The notes beneath the pieces were generated by a model. That model did not search any database. It saw only the letters and a program-made list of their open reading frames with translations, and was not told the DNA's origin. Below, one piece after another: positions 1 through 5,924 of a stretch of DNA of 7,621 nucleotides. The stretch is from an uncultured Eubacteriales bacterium (GTDB lineage: Bacteria > Bacillota > Clostridia > Oscillospirales > Butyricicoccaceae), in assembly GCA_934675045.1 (NCBI GenBank), contig CAKUPI010000084.1, forward strand, positions 1 through 7,621, read 5' to 3'. The number at the start of each line of letters is the position of its first letter. The first letter of the stretch is position 1. The position numbers and the translations under genes were made by a program.

Positions 1-26
1 GCACAATACTGCGCGGGGGTGTTTTC

Positions 27-749
27 ATGCAGAACAACCGGCAGGACGGCGGCGACAGCCAGAGCGCGGCCCTGAATCGCATCGGGGAAATCGAAAAAAC
101 CGCTTCGGTCACCATGGAATCAAAGCGCTCCAGCATCCACTGCCTGACCGTCGTCGGACAGATAGAGGGACATCAGATCCTTCCGCCGCAGAACAAAACG
201 ACCAAGTACGAGCACGTCATGCCGCAGCTGGCCGCCATCGAGGAGGCGCCCGACATCGACGGGCTTTTGATCCTTCTCAACACGGTGGGCGGTGACGTGG
301 AGGCCGGCCTCGCCATCGCCGAGCTGATCGCCGGCATGAAAAAGCCGACCGTTTCGCTGGTGCTCGGCGGGGGACATTCCATCGGCGTGCCGCTGGCCGT
401 TTCGGCCAAAAAGTGCTTTATCGCGCCGACGGCCTCCATGACCATCCACCCGGTCCGCCTAAACGGCACCGTCCTCGGCGTGCCGCAGACCATGACGTAT
501 TTTGAAAAGGTTCAGGAAAGGATTGTCCACTTTGTCTGCGCCAACTCCAGAATCAGGCCCGGCGTCCTGCGCGAGCTTATGCTGCGGACGGGCGAGCTGA
601 CATGCGACGTCGGCAGCGTCGTATACGGCAAAGACGCCGTCGAGCTTGGTCTCTGTGACGCGCTGGGCAGTCTGCACGAAGCGCTCTCCTGTCTGCACGC
701 CATGATTCGGGACGCCCGCGCGCCCCGCGGGGAGGAGGGAGACCGGTGA
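27..749 (+). CDS. tepA: TepA-like ClpP-family serine protease
   Basis: 240-residue ClpP/crotonase-fold protein resembling Bacillus TepA (YmfB), a cytosolic ClpP relative described as a translocation-enhancing protein. Seen: an N-terminal tail of about 35 residues, a core strand LLILLNTVGGD (80–90), the nucleophile motif GGGHSIG with Ser118, and the His motif MTIHPV with His141. Asp194 in LTCDVG is a plausible third triad member, at a spacing close to that in ClpP. There is no signal peptide or membrane segment. The start is ATG 27, with a modest GGGGGTG ribosome site at 15–21; the frame is open to the window edge, so an earlier start cannot be excluded, and ATG 114 is an in-frame alternative. 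Its stop overlaps the ylzJ-like start. The family call is firm; the physiological substrate is unknown to me. Confidence 0.88.
   Translation: MQNNRQDGGDSQSAALNRIGEIEKTASVTMESKRSSIHCLTVVGQIEGHQILPPQNKTTKYEHVMPQLAAIEEAPDIDGLLILLNTVGGDVEAGLAIAELIAGMKKPTVSLVLGGGHSIGVPLAVSAKKCFIAPTASMTIHPVRLNGTVLGVPQTMTYFEKVQERIVHFVCANSRIRPGVLRELMLRTGELTCDVGSVVYGKDAVELGLCDALGSLHEALSCLHAMIRDARAPRGEEGDR
731..748 (+). promoter_or_regulatory. Ribosome binding site and GTG start of ylzJ
   Basis: GGAGGAGGGA (731–740), five bases before GTG 746, lies entirely in the tepA coding end. It decides the start of the overlapping ylzJ-like gene and indicates translational coupling. Confidence 0.75.
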
Positions 750-919
750 TTCACTCCATTGTGCCCTACGACGATATTTTCCCCACCGAAATCGCCGCGC
801 CGCGCTATGTCCGCCGCGGCGATGTCATTCGGGAATACCGCGATGACGGGCTGGGCTTTGACGCCCTTTCGCGCATTTACAGCACCGACCTGTGGGTCTA
901 TCTACGGCCGTTTCAGTAA
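746..919 (+). CDS. ylzJ: YlzJ-like small protein
   Basis: Small gene of 57 residues starting at GTG 746, which overlaps the tepA stop by four bases (GTGA). A strong GGAGGAGGGA ribosome site lies at 731–740 inside the end of tepA, so translation is probably coupled. The protein begins MIHSIVPYDDIFP and ends LSRIYSTDLWVYLRPFQ. The opening (I-x-P-x-[DE]-[DE]-[IV]-F) and the closing STD-x-x-x-YL-x-P match what I remember of the YlzJ-like family, whose gene follows tepA in Bacillus. No catalytic residues or membrane segments are seen, and the function is unknown. Position and end motifs make the identification good despite the short length. Confidence 0.82.
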   Translation: MIHSIVPYDDIFPTEIAAPRYVRRGDVIREYRDDGLGFDALSRIYSTDLWVYLRPFQ

Positions 920-933
920 CAAGCCCCGGCCGG

Positions 934-1009
934 CAGAAACCGCCCTTTCCGGCAGGGATCGCCCTTTCCGGCAGGGACCGCCCTTTCCGGCGGGAACCGC
1001 CCTGCCCGG
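934..1009 (+). repeat. Four tandem copies of a 19-bp repeat
   Basis: Units begin at 934, 953, 972 and 991. The consensus is CAGGGAYCGCCCTTTCCGG. Units 2 and 3 differ at one base, unit 1 differs at the 5' side (CAGAAAC), and unit 4 is the most diverged (CGGGAAC and CTGCCCGG). A GC-rich CCCCGGCCGG (924–933) precedes the array. It lies between the ylzJ-like stop and the DUF3841 promoter. The CCCT and AGGG parts of each unit can pair, so the RNA could form a series of weak hairpins. It is not coding in any frame I trust. Confidence 0.85.
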
Positions 1010-1027
1010 GGCGGTCCCCGCGCTTTT
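1007..1027 (+). terminator. Probable terminator after tepA–ylzJ
   Basis: CGGGG (1007–1011) pairs with CCCCG (1016–1020) around a CGGT loop, followed by CGC and TTTTT at 1023–1027. A competing 7-bp hairpin, ACCGCCC (996–1002) with GGGCGGT (1009–1015), uses the last tandem repeat unit. Location and T-run support termination of the upstream unit, but the stem is short. Confidence 0.5.
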
Positions 1028-1066
1028 TCCCCGGAAAAAAACCGGCTTTTATCCCCCGCCCCTGTG

Positions 1067-1075
1067 TGGTATACT
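1067..1075 (+). promoter_or_regulatory. Extended -10 promoter of the DUF3841 pair
   Basis: TGGTATACT carries an extended -10 (TG-n-TATACT, hexamer 1070–1075). There is no good -35; TTTATC at 16-bp spacing matches three of six consensus bases. Start of transcription would be near 1082, leaving a leader of about 19 bases with the GAGAGGGGG ribosome site. Confidence 0.6.
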
Positions 1076-1100
1076 ACTGACAGAGAGAGGGGGTTTTTTT

Positions 1101-1658
1101 ATGAGCGCCATCCGCGTCTGGACCAAGCAGCACGGCAGCGTGCTGCGCCAGCTGGAGCAGACCGGCCGCTACACCGCCCGGAAGGACTATGTTTCCCTTG
1201 ATTTGCAGGAGCACGCCCCGCTCGTGCTCGAGGTGTACGACTGGCTGGTCGCCCACTGCCCCGGCGCGGCAAGCCGCCCACCGGACGCGCAGCTGCCCGT
1301 GTGGGTTTCCTTTGAGCGCAGCGCCGCCATGCTTCCCAGCGACGGCGCCGTGATTTTGGAGCTGCTCGTCGATTCCGGCGCCGTCACCCCCGTCAACATC
1401 GCCAAGTGGGGCGCCATTCTCAACTATTCCTACATCCCCCTTGACGCCGCCGACGCCGCCCGGCACCGCCGGTTCCTGGAAGACTGCGGCATCAGCGACG
1501 CCAAAGCCCTGATGACGCCCTTTTATCCGCAGCTGCGGCGCGAAATTGTGGAAAGCTGGCCCCGCCTGTTCGACGACTCGGTGTCCCTGGGCAGCGGCGC
1601 GGCATACGGACTGCTTTGGGAGGTGCGCGCGGAATGGATCGTCAGCGTGACGCGGTGA
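1101..1658 (+). CDS. DUF3841 family protein (first of tandem pair)
   Basis: 185-residue soluble protein that I recognise as DUF3841, a family of about 190 residues with no known function. Seen: an N-terminal VWTKQHGSVL, YDWLVAHC (46–53), a P-x-W core in RPPDAQLPVWVSF (59–71), FYPQLRREIVESWPRLFD (141–158) and the C-terminal signature LLWEVRAEWIVSV (171–183). DUF3841 proteins typically end in a similar W-E-I/V-[KR] motif. The start at ATG 1101 is supported by AGAGGGGG seven bases upstream and by a fitting promoter at 1067–1075. The reading frame is open further upstream, but that extension would translate the tandem repeats and is rejected. The next gene is a paralog overlapping by 25 bases. 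Family call is from motif memory. Confidence 0.78.
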   Translation: MSAIRVWTKQHGSVLRQLEQTGRYTARKDYVSLDLQEHAPLVLEVYDWLVAHCPGAASRPPDAQLPVWVSFERSAAMLPSDGAVILELLVDSGAVTPVNIAKWGAILNYSYIPLDAADAARHRRFLEDCGISDAKALMTPFYPQLRREIVESWPRLFDDSVSLGSGAAYGLLWEVRAEWIVSVTR

Positions 1659-2215
1659 CCCTGTACACCGTCCAGTCGGACGCCGTCATGGCGGCCATCC
1701 GGCGCGACGGGCAGTGCTTTTCCCGCGCCGATTACGTACAGCGCAAGTACGGCGAAAGCAGCCCGGTTTTTCTGACGGCCTACCAATGGTTTGCCGCCCG
1801 GGCCGAAAGGCTGGTGCCCCGGCCCGAGGGGGCCGGGCTTCCCTATTGGGCCTTTGCCGACCGGCAGTGCGCCGACCTCTCGGGCGGCGGCCGCCTGCTG
1901 ACGCTGCGCGTGCCCGTTTGCGAGGCCGTCTTTTTTGACATGTACGACTGGACGCGCATTTTGCAGCTCGGGTACCTGTGCAAAGACCCCAAAGAGGCGC
2001 AGGCCTTTTCCCGCGAGCTCAAGCTGCGCGGGCTGCGCGAAAGCGACGTCGTGCTCTCGCGCTTTTACCCCGAGCTGCGGCAGCGCATTCTCGACAGCTG
2101 GGACGGCCTTTTTCTCCACCACGAGCGCATCCTCGCGGGGGATTTGTCCGGCGTCGGCGCCGTGCAGGCCGCCCTGTGGCGCATCCGCGGGGAATGGATC
2201 ACCGCGCAGGACTGA
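1634..2215 (+). CDS. DUF3841 family protein (second of tandem pair)
   Basis: 193-residue paralog of the preceding protein. Aligned landmarks are LYTVQSDAV (10–18), YQWFAARAE (50–58), RPEGAGLPYWAF (63–74), FYPELRQRILDSWDGLF (144–160) and VQAALWRIRGEWI (177–189). Outside these blocks similarity is low, so the duplication is old. ATG 1634 is chosen because GGGAGGTG lies about nine bases upstream. The overlap with the first gene is then 25 bases. GTG 1655 would give the commoner 4-base GTGA overlap but lacks a good ribosome site. The two are almost certainly co-transcribed and end at the hairpin at 2234–2282. Nothing points to an enzymatic residue set; function is unknown. Confidence 0.78.
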   Translation: MDRQRDAVTLYTVQSDAVMAAIRRDGQCFSRADYVQRKYGESSPVFLTAYQWFAARAERLVPRPEGAGLPYWAFADRQCADLSGGGRLLTLRVPVCEAVFFDMYDWTRILQLGYLCKDPKEAQAFSRELKLRGLRESDVVLSRFYPELRQRILDSWDGLFLHHERILAGDLSGVGAVQAALWRIRGEWITAQD

Positions 2216-2233
2216 AATCTTCCCGTTATGCAG

Positions 2234-2282
2234 ACAGACCCGGACCGCGCCGCAGGCGCAATCCGGGTCTGTTGATTTTTTT
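2234..2282 (+). terminator. Strong nested-hairpin terminator
   Basis: A perfect 11-bp stem, ACAGACCCGGA (2234–2244) with TCCGGGTCTGT (2262–2272), encloses a second hairpin GCGCC (2247–2251) / GGCGC (2255–2259). A T-run at 2276–2282 follows on the + strand. It ends the DUF3841 unit 18 bases after the stop. It sits between convergent units, but the minus-strand side lacks a T-run. Confidence 0.9.
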
Positions 2283-2307
2283 AGGGGAAACTTTTTCGGC
2301 AAACGCC

Positions 2308-2343
2308 GGGCCTTCCGGCCCTCTCCGGCGGCGCCGCAGCGCC
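2308..2343 (-). other. Two small hairpins downstream of the first deacylase
   Basis: Minus-strand 3' region of the gene ending at 2363. GGCGC/GCGCC (2330–2343) and GGGCC/GGCCC with a 4-base loop (2308–2321) can form. Neither is followed by a T-run on the - strand, so I cannot call a proper terminator for this gene. Confidence 0.35.
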
Positions 2344-2362
2344 TGTAACGGGGAACGCGCGC

Positions 2363-3964
2363 TCAGACTCTGCGCAGGAAGGCGCCGTTTTTGACGCCGG
2401 TGGCCTCGCCGCCGCGAACGGCGACCTTGCCGCCGACCAAAACCACGTCGACGCCGTCGTTTTTCTTAAACGGATGGGTAAAGTCGGCGTTGCAGCGGAC
2501 GTTGTCATAGTCGAGCACGCAGATGTCGGCGCGGTTGCCCGTTTTCAAAACGCCGATGCCCGGCAGCTTGGAGATGGAGGCGGGCAGGCCGGTGACGCTG
2601 TGAATGATCTCCTCCATGGTGCGCAGGTTGTTGTCGCGCAGGATTTCGATGCGGCGGGTAAAGGTGCCCGTGCCGCGGGGGTGACCGCCGGCCACCTTGT
2701 CGCGGGCAAAGTGCTGGGAATAGTCGCTCCAGTCGCTGCCGCCCATGACGTAGGGGTGGGAGATGATGCGCTTCATGTCGCTCTCGTTCTGCGAGAAGTA
2801 GATGCCCTGCACAAAGCCGCCGTTTTCGCGCAGCAGGCGGCAGGCGGCGTCCAGACCGTCGCAGCCCCACTCCTCGGCCAGCTGGGCCAGCGTCTTGCCG
2901 ACGTGCTCGGGCGTCATGGCCGCTTCGGCGATGAGGCAGCCCTCGTAGCCGGCCTGGTACATGCCGCTTTCAAACTCGTCGTACTCGTGGAAGATGGAGT
3001 GGCGGATCTTGTCGCGCAGCGCAGCGTCGGTCACCTTTTCCATGAGCGCCGCGACGCCCTCGGTCAGGTACTTGGGCGGAATCTGCGCCGACAGCGGCGC
3101 CGAACCGGCCATGAACGGATACTGGTCGGCGCGGACGAAAACGCCCTCGGCATTGGCCTTTTCGATGACCTCGAGCACCTCTTTGCTCATGCCCTCGTTG
3201 CCCTTGCCCAGCACCTTGAGGTGCGAGATGATGACGGGGATTCCGGCGCGGCGGCCGATTTCGATGGCCTCCTCCACCGACTTGACAACGGTGTTGCCCT
3301 CGCCGCGGATATGGCTTGTGTAGCTGCCGCCGTACTTCGCGGCGACGCGGGCGATGTTAACCAGCTCCTCGGTTCCGGCGTAGACCGACGGCGCGTAGAC
3401 AAGGCCGGTGGTAAAGCCGAGGAAGCCGCATTCCATGGCCTGCGCCATCAGCTCTTCCATCTGCTTCATTTCCTCATCGGTCGGCTTGTCGTCGCGGTAG
3501 CCCATCACACGGCCGCGGATGCAGCCCTGTGCGGCGTAAAAGGCCATGTTGGTGCCAAGCTCCATGGTGTCGACATGGTCGGAAAAGGTCTTGAAGTCGT
3601 CGCAGAAGTCGCGGACCTTCTGCCACTCCTCGGGCGGGAGGAAGCGCTTGGAATCGTCGAGCAGCCCGTCGTAATAGGGCACGGGACCCGAGCCACAGTG
3701 GCCGGTGATCTGCGTGGTAACGCCCTGCTCGAGGAAGTTATACGCGTCGGTGCCGTAAATGAAGGCGCTGTCCGAGTGGCTGTGGTAGTCGATGAAGCCT
3801 GGGGTGACCACCTTGCCCTGCGCGTCGATGACCTCTTGGGCCTCGGCGGTGATATTCGGCTCGATGGCGGCAATGACGCCGTCCTTGACGGCGATATCGG
3901 CGGCAAAGCGCTTTTCGCCCGTTCCGTCGACGACCGTGCCGTTTTTGATGAGAATGTCGAACAT
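2363..3964 (-). CDS. N-acyl-D-amino-acid deacylase family amidohydrolase, copy 1
   Basis: 533-residue cytosolic amidohydrolase of the D-aminoacylase type, which hydrolyses N-acyl-D-amino acids to a carboxylate and the free D-amino acid. Seen: an N-terminal beta-sandwich start (MFDILIKNGTVVDGTG), the metal motif HSH (61–63), Cys90 in the family's bridging-cysteine position, His218 in SHIRGEG, His248 with Lys250 in ISHLK, Asp411 in GGSD, and HPRGTGTF (428–435). The 30-residue spacing of the two later His residues equals that of the characterised Alcaligenes enzyme. The C-terminal beta part ends VLVGGKVAVRGGE. Length is slightly above the usual 480–500. The ribosome site GGGAGGAA lies at 3971–3978. 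It has its own promoter at 4033–4041. Related family members cleave other N-acyl or D-residue substrates, so exact substrate is open. Confidence 0.85.
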   Translation of the reverse strand: MFDILIKNGTVVDGTGEKRFAADIAVKDGVIAAIEPNITAEAQEVIDAQGKVVTPGFIDYHSHSDSAFIYGTDAYNFLEQGVTTQITGHCGSGPVPYYDGLLDDSKRFLPPEEWQKVRDFCDDFKTFSDHVDTMELGTNMAFYAAQGCIRGRVMGYRDDKPTDEEMKQMEELMAQAMECGFLGFTTGLVYAPSVYAGTEELVNIARVAAKYGGSYTSHIRGEGNTVVKSVEEAIEIGRRAGIPVIISHLKVLGKGNEGMSKEVLEVIEKANAEGVFVRADQYPFMAGSAPLSAQIPPKYLTEGVAALMEKVTDAALRDKIRHSIFHEYDEFESGMYQAGYEGCLIAEAAMTPEHVGKTLAQLAEEWGCDGLDAACRLLRENGGFVQGIYFSQNESDMKRIISHPYVMGGSDWSDYSQHFARDKVAGGHPRGTGTFTRRIEILRDNNLRTMEEIIHSVTGLPASISKLPGIGVLKTGNRADICVLDYDNVRCNADFTHPFKKNDGVDVVLVGGKVAVRGGEATGVKNGAFLRRV

Positions 3965-3970
3965 GTTTCT

Positions 3971-3978
3971 TTCCTCCC
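3971..3978 (-). promoter_or_regulatory. Ribosome binding site of deacylase copy 1
   Basis: GGGAGGAA on the - strand, six bases before ATG 3964. The same sequence precedes copy 2 and fixes both starts at MFDIL. Confidence 0.85.
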
Positions 3979-3998
3979 GAACGATGGTTTTTGCCGTC

Positions 3999-4017
3999 GG
4001 GCGGCGCTCGGCCGCCC
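3999..4017 (-). other. 5' leader hairpin of deacylase copy 1
   Basis: On the - strand GGGCGGC (4017–4011), loop CGAGC, GCCGCCC (4005–3999). It begins about nine bases after the predicted transcription start and lies about 20 bases before the ribosome site. No T-run follows. Copy 2 has a hairpin of like size, loop and position but different stem sequence. Confidence 0.6.
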
Positions 4018-4024
4018 CGGCTGC

Positions 4025-4044
4025 ATACCCTTATTCTATCACAG
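4025..4044 (-). promoter_or_regulatory. Promoter of deacylase copy 1
   Basis: Read on the - strand it is CTGTGATAGAATAAGGGTAT. It holds an extended -10, TG-A-TAGAAT (4041–4033). The best -35 at 17-bp spacing is TTTTCT (4061–4056), three of six. Nineteen of twenty bases match the element upstream of copy 2. Confidence 0.65.
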
Positions 4045-4047
4045 GTT

Positions 4048-4082
4048 CGGGGCGGAGAAAAGAGGTCCTTTTCCCCGCCCCG
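4048..4082 (-). terminator. Long hairpin after deacylase copy 2
   Basis: A 15-bp stem on the - strand (eight GC-rich pairs, one G-U, six more) with a 5-base loop, starting 15 bases after the copy 2 stop. The RNA downstream is not U-rich. It may be a weak terminator or a 3' stabiliser. It sits directly on top of the -35 region of the copy 1 promoter. Confidence 0.5.
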
Positions 4083-4097
4083 ACGGCCGAAGGGTCC

Positions 4098-5699
4098 TTA
4101 TGCGCGGCGCAGGAATACGCCGTTTTTGACGCCGGTGGCCTCGCCGCCGCGAACGGCGACCTTGCCGCCGACCAAAACCACGTCCACGCCGTCGTTCTTT
4201 CTGAACGGGTGGATGAAGTCGGCGTTGCACCGGACGTTTTCATAGTCGAGCACGCAGATGTCGGCGCGCTTTCCGACCTCAAGCGTGCCGACGCCGGACA
4301 GCTTGGCGATTTCGGCCGTCTGGCCGGTCATGCTGCGGATGATCTCTTCCATGGTGCGCAGGTTGCCGTCGCGCAGGATCTCGATGCGGCGGGTAAAAGT
4401 GCCGATGCCGCGGGGATGCCCGCCGGCCACCTTTTCGCGGTCGAAATGCTGGGAATAGTCGCCGCTGTCGCTGCCGCAGACCACATAGGGGTGGGAGATG
4501 ATGCGCCGCATGTCGCTCTCGTTCTGCGAGAAGTAAATGCCGCTGGCGTGGCCGTCGTTTCGAATCAGCACCTCGCACAGCGCGTCGACGCCGTCGCCGC
4601 CCCACTCCTCGGCCAGCTGGGCCAGCGTCTTGCCGACACATTCGGGGGCCTTCGGCGACTGCGAAATCAGGCAGTTTTCGCTCCCGGCCTGATACATGCT
4701 GCTTTCAAACTCGTCGTATTCGTGGAAGATGGAGTGGCGGATTTTGTCGCGCATCGCCTTGTCCCCGAGCTTGGCCACCAGAGCGGCGATGCCCTCGGTC
4801 AGGTATTTGGGCGGAACCTGCGCCGACAGCGGCGCGGCGCTGGCCGGGAAGGGGTACTGATCGGCGCGGACGAAAACGCCCTCGGCGTTGGCCTTTTCGA
4901 TGACCTCGATCACCTCTTTGCTCATGCCCTCGTTGTGCCTGCCCAGCACCTTGAGGTGCGAGATGATGACGGGGATGCCGGCGCGGCGGCCGATTTCGAT
5001 GGCCTCCTCCACCGACTGCACCACCTTGCTGCCCTCGCCGCGGATGTGGCTGGCGTAGTTGCCGCCGTACTTTGCGGCGACGTGGGCCAGCCTGACCAGC
5101 TCGTCGGTTCCGGCGTAGACCGACGGCGCGTAGACAAGGCCGGTGGTAAAGCCGAGGAAGCCGCATTCCATGGCCTGCGCCATCAGCTCTTCCATCCGCT
5201 TCATCTCTTCCTCGGTCGGCTTGTCGTCGCGGAAGTCCATCACGCGGCCGCGAATGTTGCCCTGCGCGGCGTAAAAGGCCATGTTGGTGCCAAGCTCCAT
5301 GGTGTCGACATGGTCGGTAAAGGTCTTGAAGTCGTCGCAGAAGTCGCGGATCTTCTGCCATTTTTCCGGCGGGGTGGTGTCCTTGGAATCGTCCATCAGC
5401 CCGTCGTAATAGGGCACGGGGCCCGAGCCGCACTGGCCGCCGATCTGCGTCGTGACGCCCTGCTCGAGGTAGTTATACGCGTCGGTGCCGTAAATGAAGC
5501 TGCTGTCGGAGTGACTGTGGTGGTCGATAAATCCGGGGGTGACCACCTTGCCCTGCGCGTCGATGACCTCTTGGGCCTCGGCGGTGATATTCGGCTCGAT
5601 GGCGGCGATGACGCCGTCTTTGACGGCGATATCGGCTGTAAATCGCGGTTTCCCGGTGCCGTCAACGACGGTGCCGTTTTTGATGAGAATGTCGAACAT
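4098..5699 (-). CDS. N-acyl-D-amino-acid deacylase family amidohydrolase, copy 2
   Basis: 533-residue paralog of the next gene downstream, aligning end to end without gaps; I count about 90 differing residues (about 83% identity). All metal and catalytic positions are kept: His61, His63, Cys90, His218, His248, Lys250, Asp411. Differences cluster around the active site: T87G and H89Q next to Cys90, M285P/G287S/S288A in the YPF loop, G408C, W412S and S413G around Asp411, and a variable block near 340–388. This suggests a different substrate range (inference). The open frame extends five codons upstream, but GGGAGGAA at 5705–5712 lies inside that extension and points to ATG 5699. It has its own promoter at 5769–5788, and a hairpin follows its stop. 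Confidence 0.85.
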   Translation of the reverse strand: MFDILIKNGTVVDGTGKPRFTADIAVKDGVIAAIEPNITAEAQEVIDAQGKVVTPGFIDHHSHSDSSFIYGTDAYNYLEQGVTTQIGGQCGSGPVPYYDGLMDDSKDTTPPEKWQKIRDFCDDFKTFTDHVDTMELGTNMAFYAAQGNIRGRVMDFRDDKPTEEEMKRMEELMAQAMECGFLGFTTGLVYAPSVYAGTDELVRLAHVAAKYGGNYASHIRGEGSKVVQSVEEAIEIGRRAGIPVIISHLKVLGRHNEGMSKEVIEVIEKANAEGVFVRADQYPFPASAAPLSAQVPPKYLTEGIAALVAKLGDKAMRDKIRHSIFHEYDEFESSMYQAGSENCLISQSPKAPECVGKTLAQLAEEWGGDGVDALCEVLIRNDGHASGIYFSQNESDMRRIISHPYVVCGSDSGDYSQHFDREKVAGGHPRGIGTFTRRIEILRDGNLRTMEEIIRSMTGQTAEIAKLSGVGTLEVGKRADICVLDYENVRCNADFIHPFRKNDGVDVVLVGGKVAVRGGEATGVKNGVFLRRA

Positions 5700-5704
5700 G
5701 CTTC

Positions 5705-5712
5705 TTCCTCCC
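5705..5712 (-). promoter_or_regulatory. Ribosome binding site of deacylase copy 2
   Basis: GGGAGGAA on the - strand, five bases before ATG 5699. It rules out the upstream ATG at 5714 as the start. Confidence 0.85.
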
Positions 5713-5736
5713 ATACCGTTATTTTTCCCCTGACCC

Positions 5737-5757
5737 GGAGCTTTGCCCGAAAGCTCC
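5737..5757 (-). other. 5' leader hairpin of deacylase copy 2
   Basis: On the - strand GGAGCTTT (5757–5750), loop CGGGC, AAAGCTCC (5744–5737), a perfect 8-bp stem. It starts about 13 bases after the predicted transcription start. No T-run follows, so it is a leader structure, not a terminator. Confidence 0.65.
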
Positions 5758-5768
5758 CCTCGGCCCGG

Positions 5769-5788
5769 ATACCCTTATACTATCACAG
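5769..5788 (-). promoter_or_regulatory. Promoter of deacylase copy 2
   Basis: Read on the - strand it is CTGTGATAGTATAAGGGTAT. It has an extended -10, TG-A-TAGTAT (5785–5777). TTCCCT (5805–5800) is a weak -35 at 17 bp. The predicted start lies about 70 bases before the gene. Confidence 0.68.
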
Positions 5789-5818
5789 TATTACGCCAAA
5801 GGGAAGCGCCCGCGCGAG

Positions 5819-5844
5819 AAAAAAGACGCCCCTTTTGCGGGGTG
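5819..5844 (-). terminator. Minus-strand intrinsic terminator
   Basis: On the - strand CACCCC (5844–5839) and GGGGCG (5832–5827) pair around a GCAAAA loop with one mismatch, followed by TCTTTTTTC with six T at 5824–5819. It insulates the copy 2 promoter just downstream from transcription arriving from the right. Confidence 0.65.
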
Positions 5845-5861
5845 GCCGTAAAACCGTTAAC

Positions 5862-5887
5862 GGAGCGTATCGATACAGATACGCTCC
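5862..5887. repeat. Perfect 10-bp inverted repeat
   Basis: GGAGCGTATC (5862–5871) and GATACGCTCC (5878–5887) with a 6-base loop. T-rich flanks exist on both sides (ATTTCT on +; GGTTTTAC further out on -), but neither is a clear T-run. It could act as a weak two-way terminator or a binding site. Confidence 0.6.
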
Positions 5888-5924
5888 ATTTCTCATGCCA
5901 ACATACTGCGAAACAGGGAGCAGC

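Noticed and set aside
934..1009. CRISPR array
   Set aside because: The 19-bp units abut directly with no spacers and no cas genes are near.
759..1100. N-terminal extension of the first DUF3841 protein
   Set aside because: It would read out of frame through the ylzJ-like gene and across the tandem repeats; ATG 1101 has a promoter, a ribosome site and matches the paralog's start.
1523..2302. 259-residue open frame on the - strand
   Set aside because: Antisense to both DUF3841 genes and crosses the strong terminator; no ribosome site.
2474..4129. 551-residue open frame on the + strand
   Set aside because: Antisense shadow of deacylase copy 1. Its sequence repeats that of the 760-residue frame because the genes are duplicated.
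2363..5699. Dihydropyrimidinase or dihydroorotase
   Set aside because: These relatives use a carboxylated lysine and lack the Cys90 position; the SH-x-[RK], HLK and GSD/HPRGTGTF motifs fit the D-aminoacylase branch better.
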